NCBI RefSeq assembly: GCF_009372235.1
Contig: NZ_ML762924.1
Coordinates: 1 to 64,000 of the forward strand
Source of the DNA: Dickeya oryzae
GTDB taxonomy: Bacteria; Pseudomonadota; Gammaproteobacteria; Enterobacterales; Enterobacteriaceae
Length of the DNA stretch: 64,000 nt
Direction of reading: 5' to 3'
Made by a program: the position numbers and the translations under genes. Position 1 is the stretch's first letter. Each line of letters starts with the position of its first letter. The notes under the pieces are model-generated. The model was not told the DNA's origin, did not search any database, and was given only the letters and a program-made list of their open reading frames with translations. Below, one piece after another: positions 37,169 through 48,948 of the stretch.

Positions 37169-38005
37169 ATGAAAAAATCTCTTTTGGCATTTTCTCTTCT
37201 GGCGGGTTTGGTTTCTCTGGCGGGTAACGCGCAGGCTGACAAGCTGGATGACATCCAGAAAGCCGGTGTCGTGAAAGTCGCGGTATTCGACAGCAATCCA
37301 CCGTTTGGTTATGTCGATCCACAGAGCAAAAAACTGGTGGGTTACGATGTCGACGTCGCACAAGCCATCGGTAACGCGCTCGGCGTCAAGGTGGAATTGC
37401 GTGCCACCAACCCGGCTAACCGTATTCCGTTGCTGACCTCGAAAAAAGTCGACCTGATTGCCGCCAACTTCACCATCACCGATGAGCGCGCTAAACAAGT
37501 CAATTTCAGTGTGCCCTACTTTGCGACCGGGCAGAAATTCATCGCCCGCAAAGGCGTGCTGAAAACGCCGGATGACCTTAAAAACCTGCGCATTGGCGCG
37601 GATAAAGGTACCGTTCAGGAAATCACCCTGCGTGAACATTACCCGACCGCGAAAGTGATTTCTTACGACGATACCCCGCTGGCATTCGCCGCCCTGCGTA
37701 ACGGCAACGTGCAGGCTATCACGCAGGATGACGCCAAACTGGTTGGTCTGCTGGGCAACCTGGCACCGGCGCAGAAAGCCGACTTTGAAATTTCTCCGTT
37801 TAGCATCACCAAAGAGTATCAAGGTATCGGCCTGCCGAAGGGAGAAGATCGTCTGACGCAGAAAGTTAACGATATCCTGCTGAATCTGGAAAAACAGGGC
37901 GACGCTGTGAAGATTTATAACCGTTGGTTTGGGCCGCAAACACCGTCTGCCCAGCCGCGTGGTGACTTCAAGATTGCACCGCTGGAACAACAGCCCAAGG
38001 CTTAA
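37169..38005 (+). CDS. polar amino-acid ABC transporter substrate-binding protein
   Basis: 278 aa with a signal peptide (MKKSLLAFSLLAGLVSLAGN, cleavage near AQA-DK). The family-3 solute-binding signature GYDVDVAQAIGNALGVKVEL occurs at about 58-78, and PANRIPLLTSKKVDLIAANFTITDERAKQVNFS binds the amino-acid alpha groups. The ligand cannot be told from sequence. First of three genes with the two permeases downstream. Confidence 0.85.
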   Translation: MKKSLLAFSLLAGLVSLAGNAQADKLDDIQKAGVVKVAVFDSNPPFGYVDPQSKKLVGYDVDVAQAIGNALGVKVELRATNPANRIPLLTSKKVDLIAANFTITDERAKQVNFSVPYFATGQKFIARKGVLKTPDDLKNLRIGADKGTVQEITLREHYPTAKVISYDDTPLAFAALRNGNVQAITQDDAKLVGLLGNLAPAQKADFEISPFSITKEYQGIGLPKGEDRLTQKVNDILLNLEKQGDAVKIYNRWFGPQTPSAQPRGDFKIAPLEQQPKA

Positions 38006-38136
38006 GTTTGTTGCGATATCCAGTTTGTTGCGACATTCAGTGCGTGGTGACAGCCTTCGCTGCCCGGTGGTGATGTTACGGATTTCTTACCTGAAAATGG
38101 CTCGCCTCTGGTTTTCTCCCAGAGGCCTTCTTGCTG

Positions 38137-38883
38137 ATGATAACTGCTCAATCTTTCCAACAATGGCTGGCTGACACGCTGCTGGCACCTCAGTATCTGC
38201 AATGGCTGTGGCAGGGGTTTCAGGTCACGCTGGGTATTGCGGCGGCGACTGTGGTGCTGGCAACGCTGTCAGGGCTGATACTGGCCGCCGGGCGTGACAG
38301 CCGTACGCGGTGGCTACGCTGGCCGGTGATAGCGTATTGCGCGTTGTTTCGTAATACCCCGCTGCTGGTGCAATTGTTTTTCTGGTATTTCGGTGCGGCC
38401 CAGTTGCTGCCAGAGGGCGTAATGCAATGGCTTAACCGCCAGCATGTGATTCCGCTGGTGGGGCTGAACATGCCGTCGTTTGAGTTCCTGGCCGGGTTGT
38501 TTGGCCTGACGCTGTATTCTGCGGCGTTTATCGCTGAAGAGGTACGTGCCGGTATCGCCGGTGTGGCGCGCGGCCAGAAGTATGCCGCCTGCGCGTTAGG
38601 GCTAACTGGCTGGCAGGCGATGCGTTATGTGGTGTTGCCACAGGCGCTGCGTATCGCTCTGCCACCGTTACTCGGTCAGTATATGAACGTTGTCAAAAAC
38701 TCATCGCTGGCGATGGCTATCGGTGTGGCCGAGCTGTCCTACGCCTCCCGGCAGGTGGAAACGGAAACGCTGCGCACCTTTCAGGCGTTTGGCGTTGCCA
38801 CGGTGCTGTATATCGCGGTGATTGCCCTGATGGAAGGTTGGGGACAGTGGCGTCAACATCGGCAGCCAGTCAGGGGGCATTGA
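38137..38883 (+). CDS. amino-acid ABC transporter permease (His/Glu/Gln family), first subunit
   Basis: 248 aa from the ATG at 38137; an in-frame TTG at 38131 is closer to the AGAGG motif and remains possible. The HisM/GlnP-type coupling motif AACALGLTGWQAMRYVVLPQALRIALPP is at about 145-170 and RNTPLLVQLFFWYF is typical of the family. Overlaps its partner permease region closely (1-bp gap). Confidence 0.86.
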   Translation: MITAQSFQQWLADTLLAPQYLQWLWQGFQVTLGIAAATVVLATLSGLILAAGRDSRTRWLRWPVIAYCALFRNTPLLVQLFFWYFGAAQLLPEGVMQWLNRQHVIPLVGLNMPSFEFLAGLFGLTLYSAAFIAEEVRAGIAGVARGQKYAACALGLTGWQAMRYVVLPQALRIALPPLLGQYMNVVKNSSLAMAIGVAELSYASRQVETETLRTFQAFGVATVLYIAVIALMEGWGQWRQHRQPVRGH

Positions 38884-38884
38884 G

Positions 38885-39643
38885 ATGGATTTTTCAATCA
38901 TTCGCGACAATTTTAGTTACCTGATGTGGGGCACCTATCCTGATGGCCCGTTGGGAGGAGCAGCATTAACGTTGGTGCTTAGCCTGATGGCCGGACTGAC
39001 CTCGGCAATACTGGGGACGGTGCTGGGGGTCGCGCTGGCGATGTTGCGCGGCTGGGCTGGCGGGCTATTGGCTGTGGTGTTGGGGTTTTTCCGGGCAATT
39101 CCGGTGATCATGCTGATCTTTTGGACTTACTTTCTGCTACCTATCGTGTTTAGCGTCGATATCCCCGAAATCACGACGGTGGTATGTGCACTGGCGCTGA
39201 TCGCGTCGGCTTATCTGGCACATGGCGTGAAAGCGGGCATCATGGCGATAGGCCTGGGTCAATGGCAGGCCGGGATGTCGCTCGGGTTAGGGCGTTGGCA
39301 AACACTGTGGCATATCGTATTGCCGCAGGCACTGCGCATGATGGTGCCATCGTTCATCAATCAGTGGATTTCCCTGATTAAAGACACATCGCTGGCTTAC
39401 ATTGTCGGTGTCGGTGAGCTGACGTTTCTGGCAACGCAGGTGAATAACCGCAGTATGGTTTATCCGACAGAAGTGTTTCTGTTTATCGCGCTGGTCTATT
39501 TTATTTTTTGTCTGTCATTGGATCTGCTGGCGCAGGGGGTCAGTCGGCGTTTTCACGCCGGGCCGAAACCTGCCCGTCGCTGGCGAGTGTGGCGACGGCG
39601 GGCAACTGGCGTACCCGAATCCCCATTGCGTGAAGTGGCCTGA
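38885..39643 (+). CDS. amino-acid ABC transporter permease, second subunit
   Basis: 252 aa. Coupling motif AGMSLGLGRWQTLWHIVLPQALRMMVPSF and FFRAIPVIMLIFWTYFLLP follow the GltK/HisQ pattern. Ends in an arginine-rich tail (ARRWRVWRRRATG). No ATP-binding gene follows; the next gene is convergent. Confidence 0.86.
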   Translation: MDFSIIRDNFSYLMWGTYPDGPLGGAALTLVLSLMAGLTSAILGTVLGVALAMLRGWAGGLLAVVLGFFRAIPVIMLIFWTYFLLPIVFSVDIPEITTVVCALALIASAYLAHGVKAGIMAIGLGQWQAGMSLGLGRWQTLWHIVLPQALRMMVPSFINQWISLIKDTSLAYIVGVGELTFLATQVNNRSMVYPTEVFLFIALVYFIFCLSLDLLAQGVSRRFHAGPKPARRWRVWRRRATGVPESPLREVA

Positions 39644-39673
39644 CGCATCAGGCAGGGCAGGCTTGTGGTAGCG

Positions 39674-40345
39674 TCAGGGGGCTGTCGTCAACGACCATCC
39701 CTTGTCCTGCCACAGCGTGGGTAGCTGTGCCATGTCGTGAAACATCGTCACCAACGGGTGATGGATAGGCGCGTTATGCTCGTCAGCACAGTAGTAGAAC
39801 ACCGGTATCCCGGCGGCGATGCCAGCCTGTGTGCCGGAGACGGAATCCTCCACCAGAATGCAGTTTTCCACCGTTACCCCCATCTGTTGTGCGGCGTGAT
39901 GCAATAACGCCGGGTCCGGCTTCCATTTCCCGATGTCGTAGCCACTGTACAGATGCTCGCCGAAAAACGGCAACAAGCCGGTTAACCCGAGTGAATGCTG
40001 CATTTTGCTGACCGGACCATTGGAGACGACCGCTTTCGGTGTCCGAAGTGCTGTCAGTACCTCTTTCACGCCAGGGATCGGTTGTAGTGAAAGATCGAAA
40101 AGCCGAGCGACCTCCTGACGGAAATGACGCTCCATGTCTTGCACACAAACCGTCAGACCAAAACGTTCACTGATGCAGTCGATAATGTCGTAGAGCTTCA
40201 TTCCCTTAAAGGTTTTGATGACCTCATCCAGCGGTAGCTGTACGCCGTGGGGAATAAAGATATTGACGTAGGCCTGGCAGCAGATGACTTCGCTGTCGAC
40301 CAACGTACCGTCACAGTCGAAAAATACGCATTCAATCTGGGACAT
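39674..40345 (-). CDS. yieH: HAD-superfamily phosphatase YieH (6-phosphogluconate phosphatase)
   Basis: 223 aa. HAD motif I DCDGTLVD (10-17), motif II VVSNGP, motif III K with WKPDPALLHHAAQQMGV, and motif IV VEDSVSGTQAGIAAG. Close to E. coli YieH, which hydrolyses 6-phosphogluconate and related sugars. Neighbour adeP is also its neighbour in E. coli. Confidence 0.9.
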   Translation of the reverse strand: MSQIECVFFDCDGTLVDSEVICCQAYVNIFIPHGVQLPLDEVIKTFKGMKLYDIIDCISERFGLTVCVQDMERHFRQEVARLFDLSLQPIPGVKEVLTALRTPKAVVSNGPVSKMQHSLGLTGLLPFFGEHLYSGYDIGKWKPDPALLHHAAQQMGVTVENCILVEDSVSGTQAGIAAGIPVFYYCADEHNAPIHHPLVTMFHDMAQLPTLWQDKGWSLTTAP

Positions 40346-40618
40346 GGGTGTTCCTTATCAGGGGACCAAAACCCCCACTTTACCTGACTGACTGGAGAAT
40401 GCGATGGTTGCGAAAATAAGCCGGTTACGGGGTGTGACTTCTGTAGCGGACAAACGTTTTCCCGTCAGGAAGTAAGGGGAAAACGCAGCGAACAGGCAGG
40501 AGATATAGAAAATAGTTATCGCTGGGAAAAAAAAGCCGACGGGTGCGTTAACTGCTCCGTATTTTGGTATAGGATACCGGGCGATTATCTTTCCTTTCTT
40601 CTCTTTGGGTCATTTATC

Positions 40619-41956
40619 ATGGATAAATCTCAGTCTGGTTCCGTTGCTGAGCAAGGGCTGCTGGAGCGCGTGTTCAAATTGAAGCAACACGGCACCACCG
40701 TTCGTACTGAAACCATTGCCGGGTTCACGACTTTCCTGACGATGGTGTATATCGTTTTCGTTAACCCGCAGATTCTGGGCGCGGCCGGAATGGACACCAA
40801 AGCGGTGTTTGTTACCACCTGTCTTATCGCTGCTTTTGGTAGTATTTTCATGGGGTTGCTGGCTAATCTGCCGGTTGCACTGGCACCTGCCATGGGCCTG
40901 AACGCCTTTTTCGCGTTCGTGGTGGTCGGCACCATGGGCCTGCCGTGGCAGGTTGCGATGGGGGCTATCTTCTGGGGTTCGGTAGGGTTCCTGTTGCTGA
41001 CGGTATTCCAGGTTCGCTATTGGATGATCGCCAATATTCCGCTCAGTTTGCGCTTGGGTATCGCCAGCGGTATTGGTCTGTTTATCGCCATGATTGGCCT
41101 GAAAAACGCCGGGATTATCGTGCCGAACCCGGAAACGCTGGTGTCGGTTGGCAAGCTGACCTCGCATAGTGTGCTGTTGGGTGTGCTGGGCTTTTTCATT
41201 ATCGTGGTGCTGGCATCGCGCAATATTCATGCGGCGGTGTTGATCTCCATCGCGGTCACCACGCTGCTGGGCGCGCTGTTGGGGGATGTGAAATTTACCG
41301 GCGTATTTTCCATGCCGCCGAGCGTCAGCAATGTCGTCGGGCAGGTTGATTTGGCCGGGTCGTTGAATATCGGTCTGTCCGGGGTGATTTTCTCTTTCAT
41401 GCTGGTGAACCTGTTTGACTCTTCCGGCACGCTGATTGGCGTGACTGATAAAGCAGGCCTGGTGGATGCTCGCGGTAAATTCCCGCAGATGAAACAGGCG
41501 CTGTATGTCGACAGTATCAGTTCGGTGGTAGGGTCATTTATCGGTACGTCGTCCGTGACTGCCTATATCGAAAGCTCTTCCGGTGTTTCCATCGGTGGCC
41601 GTACCGGCCTGACGGCCATCGTGGTGGGGATATTGTTCCTGTTGGTGATGTTCCTGTCGCCGCTGGCAGGGATGGTACCGGCCTATGCAGCCGCGGGTGC
41701 GCTGATTTATGTTGGTGTGCTGATGACGTCCAGTCTGGCCCGCGTCAACTGGGACGATTTGACCGAAGCCGTACCGGCGTTTGTGACTGCCGTGATGATG
41801 CCGTTCTCCTTCTCGATCACAGAAGGTATCGCGTTGGGCTTTATTTCCTACGCGGTGATGAAAGCGGCAACGGGTCGCTGGCGCGACATCAGCCCGTGTG
41901 TGATTGTGGTTGCGGTGTTGTTCCTGCTGAAGATCGTGTTTATCGACGCCCACTAA
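40619..41956 (+). CDS. adeP: adenine permease (NCS2/AzgA-type)
   Basis: 445 aa, identical in length to E. coli AdeP (YieG, formerly PurP). ETIAGFTTFLTMVYIVFVNP at the N-terminus, LANLPVALAPAMGLNAFFAF, and LFDSSGTLIGV near residue 265 are the signatures of the AzgA adenine/guanine proton symporters. Twelve to fourteen membrane helices. Divergent from yieH with 270 bp between. Confidence 0.93.
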   Translation: MDKSQSGSVAEQGLLERVFKLKQHGTTVRTETIAGFTTFLTMVYIVFVNPQILGAAGMDTKAVFVTTCLIAAFGSIFMGLLANLPVALAPAMGLNAFFAFVVVGTMGLPWQVAMGAIFWGSVGFLLLTVFQVRYWMIANIPLSLRLGIASGIGLFIAMIGLKNAGIIVPNPETLVSVGKLTSHSVLLGVLGFFIIVVLASRNIHAAVLISIAVTTLLGALLGDVKFTGVFSMPPSVSNVVGQVDLAGSLNIGLSGVIFSFMLVNLFDSSGTLIGVTDKAGLVDARGKFPQMKQALYVDSISSVVGSFIGTSSVTAYIESSSGVSIGGRTGLTAIVVGILFLLVMFLSPLAGMVPAYAAAGALIYVGVLMTSSLARVNWDDLTEAVPAFVTAVMMPFSFSITEGIALGFISYAVMKAATGRWRDISPCVIVVAVLFLLKIVFIDAH

Positions 41957-42034
41957 TCATCGGTGAGCCGGGGTAACCCGGCTCGCTATTGATGATGTCA
42001 TTGCTGGCATGTTTTCCTGCGCTTGCCTTGCCTG

Positions 42035-42775
42035 TCACATCACATACTGCGCAGACGCGTTTTCCGTCGCGTGGCTGCTGAGTTTGATATAACGCCGCGA
42101 CTGACGCTGTTGCTGGATGATTTCACCGGATTTGCGCATGCCGTAAGCCGAGGTGTAATTCCACATCACCAACCGATCAAGACGCGGGGTATGGGCACAA
42201 GCCCAGGCCAGGTAATCATCGATGTCGCTTATCACTTCCACATCCGGAATATGCCGGGAACGCAGGCGACCTGAGGCGGGGTGCAATTTGAGCGATTCTG
42301 GCCCTCCGATGTTGAAGCCGGGAATTTTCAGTACCGACTGACGGATGGTGCACAGTTGGGTAGCCGCTTCCAGCGGATCTATCTGAGCGTCAATCCAGGC
42401 TTTTTCTGCGTGGGTCTGTGTTTGCAGGTGGGGGGGCGTTTCACGACTCCAGACGCGGACAATTTCCACATCCATTCCCACTTTACCTTCTTCGCTCAGC
42501 AGGATTGCGATGGTATTTCCTGCGTAACCAAGGCTGAAGTCGGGGAGATGCGGATCGACAAAACAGGGTCTGCCATTAGGCGAGACCATTAACGGTGGAA
42601 GTATTGGATAACCGAAAAAATAAAACATCATTTCTGCCAACAGCGCGCGGCTTTTCAGATAACGCTCGCGGCGTTTCACTGAAAGGCTGTGCGTGGATGA
42701 AATCAGGTCATCCGATAACCGTTGCAGATCGGGTAACGCTTCCGTGCTTGCCCACCTGACGAAATGACAGGTCAT
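42035..42775 (-). CDS. yieE: YieE-like 4'-phosphopantetheinyl-transferase-family protein
   Basis: 246 aa from the ATG at 42775 (GGAG five bases upstream). Resembles E. coli YieE in length and along its whole course. The magnesium-binding motif GMDVE (about 100-104) of PPTases is present, but the second signature, normally W-x-x-K-E-x-x-x-K, reads TIRQSVLK (about 143-150), lacking the Lys-Glu pair. Activity as a phosphopantetheinyl transferase is therefore uncertain. Convergent with adeP, as in the E. coli order; yieF is missing here. Confidence 0.8.
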   Translation of the reverse strand: MTCHFVRWASTEALPDLQRLSDDLISSTHSLSVKRRERYLKSRALLAEMMFYFFGYPILPPLMVSPNGRPCFVDPHLPDFSLGYAGNTIAILLSEEGKVGMDVEIVRVWSRETPPHLQTQTHAEKAWIDAQIDPLEAATQLCTIRQSVLKIPGFNIGGPESLKLHPASGRLRSRHIPDVEVISDIDDYLAWACAHTPRLDRLVMWNYTSAYGMRKSGEIIQQQRQSRRYIKLSSHATENASAQYVM

Positions 42776-43063
42776 ATTCACTCCATGATGCCAACGAAAA
42801 AAACCTGATAATTTTTAGCAGAATAATTGCTCACTGAAGTTTATTTCCGACATAAATAGTCAGACAAATATCCGTACCAAAGAGAAACTGACGGAGAAAT
42901 CGACGATAATTATCCTTGTTTGAGCAGAATACGTCAAAAAACACTTTTTATTAAAATTGATTTATTTTTGCTTGAAACAAAATCGGACTGACATTTCATC
43001 ATGTCAACACAGTGCGGCATGCCCGTGAACGCATCCTGGCATCACGGGCAAGCAAGAAAGACA
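42776..43063. other. intergenic region with a 9-bp hairpin
   Basis: 288 bp between the yieE-like gene and the ferredoxin gene. TGCCCGTGA (43020-43028) and TCACGGGCA (43042-43050) pair just past the ferredoxin stop codon; no U-run, so perhaps a 3'-end hairpin. No ORF is credible. Confidence 0.5.
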
Positions 43064-45648
<2,585 letters not shown>

Positions 45649-45668
45649 TCAGGCGAGCCCTTATCGAA

Positions 45669-45692
45669 TTAAGTAAGTATTTACTAACTTAA
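45669..45692. promoter_or_regulatory. 24-bp near-palindrome upstream of aegA
   Basis: TTAAGTAAGT at 45669-45678 and ACTAACTTAA at 45683-45692 are inverted with one mismatch around a 4-bp centre, 72 bp from the aegA start. Its size and form suit a TetR-type operator, and a TetR-like fragment lies right beside it. Confidence 0.55.
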
Positions 45693-45702
45693 TCTATGCA
45701 GG

Positions 45703-45843
45703 ATGTCTGTTGTGATTACAGGCTGTATGACGTCGGCACTGTCTGCCGGGGCAGAAGAAAGGAGACGAAATCAGTCTGAGCGGGTCACTGGAAAAGTGAT
45801 TCTGGAAGGGGCCTGGTACCTGTCTCGTCAGGAGAAAAAATAA
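45703..45843 (+). pseudogene. possible remnant of a TetR-family regulator
   Basis: A 46-codon frame starting ATGTCTGTTGTG and ending TAA. Its C-terminal half (RRRNQSERVTGKVILEGAWY) resembles the first helix of TetR proteins (typically R-x-x-I-L-E-A-A-W/x-L-F), and MTSALSAGAEERRR resembles their leading arm. The rest of a regulator does not follow in any frame I could see, so it looks truncated. The ribosome binding site is poor (AGG adjacent to the ATG). Divergent from aegA, flanking the palindrome. Chance similarity remains possible. Confidence 0.35.
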
Positions 45844-46637
45844 CGATCCCCTCAGTTAATGACGTTTATCCTAACGGCTCGGATCGGCGTAAATCTTGAT
45901 ATAGAACAGATAAAGTGAGGTAAAAATAACCAAAAATTTTCATGCAGTTATCAAAAACGATGGAATTGTCTCCTGACAAGATAAGAGGATGTAAAACCGG
46001 CGGGCTTTGCAGCAACAGTGTAGTAACAGAAGTGCTGCCAGTAACAGAAGAGGCGTAGAAGAAAACGAGTAGCGGATGCGTCGGCATCATACCGGTAGCG
46101 TTTATCCTGTCTGTAGCGATGACGTTTCTTCCTGAGTGGTTGTCATATCATAAAATCTGGTTATGCTTTGTTGGTGATAATTAAAGGATATGAGAGAAAA
46201 GCGGGAGAGTGGTTGCGGTTGAAGTGAAAGTAACGTGCTATATCTGTTTACTATTTCGCAACTCATTGTGCAGTACGGTAAATTTCATAGCAAGATAAGC
46301 AATCGGTATAAATAAGGTTTATTTCTATTTTGATGAATGTTAATAATGTTGCAATAAATTGTTGTTGATGTCTGTGTGATGGTTATCACGAAAAATATTT
46401 ATATTTCGTGTGCTTATATGCGCGTTATAATAGGCAGTTATCATTGTTGAACTCTATTTTTATTGATGATGGGTTTAAACATAGCTTGCTACCCTCTCAC
46501 AGAGTGGATTTGTCTAGCAAATTGAGTTCGCACCGTGATTTTAGTCTTGCTAGTTGAACATTGCCTGAAAACAAGCGTCTTAATACTCGACTAAGAAATC
46601 TGCGTTATGTTCGTCTGCTAACTGTCAGGTAGGTGAT
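45844..46637. other. long AT-rich region upstream of arn
   Basis: No supported gene. TGTGATGGTTATCACG at 46375-46390 is a near-consensus CRP site (one mismatch). A 74-codon minus-strand frame at 45866-46090 has no family features and was not accepted. I could not identify a convincing PmrA or PhoP box. Confidence 0.5.
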
Positions 46638-46691
46638 ATGATTGACAATCGAGAGTCACTGATTGCCTTTTTATGCTGCGCAAGGACCTAA
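46638..46691 (+). CDS. possible 17-residue leader peptide upstream of arnB
   Basis: An ATG with AGG eight bases upstream opens the frame MIDNRESLIAFLCCART, then TAA, 131 bp before arnB. Short leader ORFs of this sort control some envelope-stress and magnesium-response operons. No terminator/antiterminator pair was obvious in the 131 bp, so this is a weak call. Confidence 0.25.
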   Translation: MIDNRESLIAFLCCART

Positions 46692-46822
46692 AGGAGTGGT
46701 TTCCCCTGACGTGTTATCCCCAGATCCGATTCTGATGGCGGGACGGCGGTGTCACCAGAACGTTTAAAATATTATCTCGCCATATCAACAATCATCGATT
46801 TAACCTGAGAGTGAATTTTTAC

Positions 46823-47965
46823 ATGGCTGATTTTCTACCTTTCTCACGCCCCGCGTTAGGTGAGGAAGAGCTTGCCGCAGTCGAGCAGGTTCTCCGTTCC
46901 GGATGGATTACCACTGGCCCTAAAAATCAGGAACTGGAACAACAGTTTGCTGCACTGACCGGCGCGAAACACGCCATTTCCGTGAGTTCTGCGACGGGTG
47001 GCATGCATGTTACCCTGATGGCGCTGGGGATCGGCGCGGGCGATGAGGTTATTACACCGTCGCTGACCTGGGTTTCCACCCTGAATATGATCGTTCTGCT
47101 CGGTGCTGAACCGGTCATGGTGGATGTGGATCGCGACAATCTGATGGTGACGCCACAAGCGATTGAAGCGGCCATTACTCCCCGAACCAAAGCCATTATC
47201 CCGGTTCACTATGCTGGTGCGCCAGCGGATATCGACGCGATTCGAGACATCGGTCGTCGCCATGGCATTCCGGTAATTGAAGATGCGGCCCATGCGGCTG
47301 GTACTTACTACCGTGGTCATCACGTCGGCGGTGAAGGCACGGCGGTTTTCTCCTTCCATGCCATCAAAAATATGACCTGCGCTGAAGGCGGCCTTGTGGT
47401 AACGGACGACGACGAACTGGCCAACCGCATTCGTAGCCTCAAGTTCCACGGTCTGGCGGTCGACGCCTTTGATCGCATGGTGCAGGGACGTGCGCCGCAG
47501 GCGGAAGTGGTGTCGCCGGGCTTCAAATATAATCTGCCGGATATCAGTGCGGCGATTGCGCTGGTACAACTGAACAAACTGGCTGCTAATAATGCCCGCC
47601 GCGAAGCGCTGGCTCAGCGCTATCTGCAAAAATTGGCGTCATTGCCATTCCAGCCGCTGTCGCTGCCGTCATGGCCGCATCAGCACGCCTGGCATCTGTT
47701 TATTATTCGGGTGGATGAAGCGCGTTGTGGTATCGATCGCGACGGCCTGATGCAGGCGTTAAAAGAGCGTAATATCGGCACCGGCCTGCATTTCCGCGCT
47801 GCACATACCCAGAAATATTACCGTGAGCGTTTCACTAACCTGCATCTGCCGAATACCGACTGGAACTCAGCGCGTATCTGCTCCCTGCCGCTGTTCCCGG
47901 ATATGCATGACGAGGATGTGGACAGAGTGGTAGAGGCGTTAGCTGAACTGGCGGGGAAACACTGA
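46823..47965 (+). CDS. arnB: UDP-4-amino-4-deoxy-L-arabinose aminotransferase
   Basis: 380 aa from ATG 46823 ([13 protein letters not shown]); a GTG four codons earlier is less likely. DegT/DnrJ/EryC1 fold; the PLP-binding lysine is in [14 protein letters not shown] (K182 in this numbering). Converts UDP-L-Ara4O to UDP-L-Ara4N. First gene of arnBCADTEF; stop overlaps arnC start. Confidence 0.96.
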   Translation: MADFLPFSRPALGEEELAAVEQVLRSGWITTGPKNQELEQQFAALTGAKHAISVSSATGGMHVTLMALGIGAGDEVITPSLTWVSTLNMIVLLGAEPVMVDVDRDNLMVTPQAIEAAITPRTKAIIPVHYAGAPADIDAIRDIGRRHGIPVIEDAAHAAGTYYRGHHVGGEGTAVFSFHAIKNMTCAEGGLVVTDDDELANRIRSLKFHGLAVDAFDRMVQGRAPQAEVVSPGFKYNLPDISAAIALVQLNKLAANNARREALAQRYLQKLASLPFQPLSLPSWPHQHAWHLFIIRVDEARCGIDRDGLMQALKERNIGTGLHFRAAHTQKYYRERFTNLHLPNTDWNSARICSLPLFPDMHDEDVDRVVEALAELAGKH

Positions 47966-48948
47966 TGTCAGACATGGAAGCAATTAATAAAGTCTCGGTG
48001 GTGATCCCGGTTTTCAACGAGCAGGAAAGCCTGCCGGAACTGATTCGTCGTACTACCACCGCTTGTGAGCAACTGAGTCAGGATTATGAAATCCTGCTGG
48101 TCGATGACGGCAGTAGCGACAATTCAGCCGCATTGCTGACCGAAGCCGCGCAGGCACCGGGTAGCCATGTGGTGGCGGTGATCCTCAATCGTAACTACGG
48201 CCAACATTCGGCGATCATGGCGGGGTTCAGCCATGTATCGGGCGATCTTATCATCACGCTGGATGCTGACTTGCAAAACCCGCCGGAAGAGATTCCCCGG
48301 CTGGTGAGCACGGCGGAGCAAGGGTATGACGTGGTGGGTACCATCCGTGAGAATCGTCAGGACAGCTGGTTTCGCAAAACCGCGTCCCGCATGATCAACC
48401 ACCTGATTCAGCGTACTACCGGCAAGGTGATGAATGACTACGGCTGTATGTTACGCGCCTATCGCCGCCATATCATCGACGCGATGCTGCACTGCCATGA
48501 ACGCAGTACATTTATCCCGATTCTCGCTAATACCTTTGCCCGTCGCACGACTGAAATTTTGGTGCGTCATTCTGAGCGTGAGTTTGGTGATTCCAAATAC
48601 AGCTTCATGAAACTGATTAACCTGATGTACGACCTGGTGACCTGCCTGACAACGACGCCGCTGCGCTTGTTGAGCGTTGTGGGCAGTGTCATTGCGATTT
48701 CCGGTTTCACGCTGGCGCTGTTGTTGATTCTGATGCGTCTGTTTTTCGGCGCAGCCTGGGCGGCAGACGGTGTGTTCACACTGTTTGCCGTACTGTTTTC
48801 CTTTATCGGCGCCCAGTTCGTCGGCATGGGGCTACTTGGGGAATATATCGGACGAATCTACAACGATGTTCGCGCGCGCCCCCGCTATTTTATTCAACGT
48901 ATTGTTGGCAATGATCCACGATTTTCTGAACAGGACAATGAAGAATGA
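47965..48948 (+). CDS. arnC: undecaprenyl-phosphate 4-deoxy-4-formamido-L-arabinose transferase
   Basis: 327 aa. GT2 glycosyltransferase domain ([28 protein letters not shown]) followed by two C-terminal membrane helices (about 235-260 and 270-295). Transfers L-Ara4FN to undecaprenyl phosphate at the inner membrane. Overlaps arnA by four bases (ATGA). Confidence 0.96.
   Translation: MSDMEAINKVSVVIPVFNEQESLPELIRRTTTACEQLSQDYEILLVDDGSSDNSAALLTEAAQAPGSHVVAVILNRNYGQHSAIMAGFSHVSGDLIITLDADLQNPPEEIPRLVSTAEQGYDVVGTIRENRQDSWFRKTASRMINHLIQRTTGKVMNDYGCMLRAYRRHIIDAMLHCHERSTFIPILANTFARRTTEILVRHSEREFGDSKYSFMKLINLMYDLVTCLTTTPLRLLSVVGSVIAISGFTLALLLILMRLFFGAAWAADGVFTLFAVLFSFIGAQFVGMGLLGEYIGRIYNDVRARPRYFIQRIVGNDPRFSEQDNEE

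Noticed and set aside
37151-37990. A 279-codon minus-strand frame opposite the amino-acid binding protein
   Set aside because: The plus strand has a signal peptide and solute-binding signature; the antisense frame has neither.
40346-40618. Purine riboswitch upstream of adeP
   Set aside because: The 270-bp gap has no recognisable purine aptamer junction loops; only an ordinary leader was seen.
45866-46090. A 74-codon minus-strand frame upstream of arn
   Set aside because: No ribosome binding site, odd composition, and no known family; more likely chance.
46570-46590. Possible PmrA box (CTTAAT with a second imperfect half) upstream of arnB
   Set aside because: The second half-site (ACTAAG) is too far from the CTTAAG consensus to claim.
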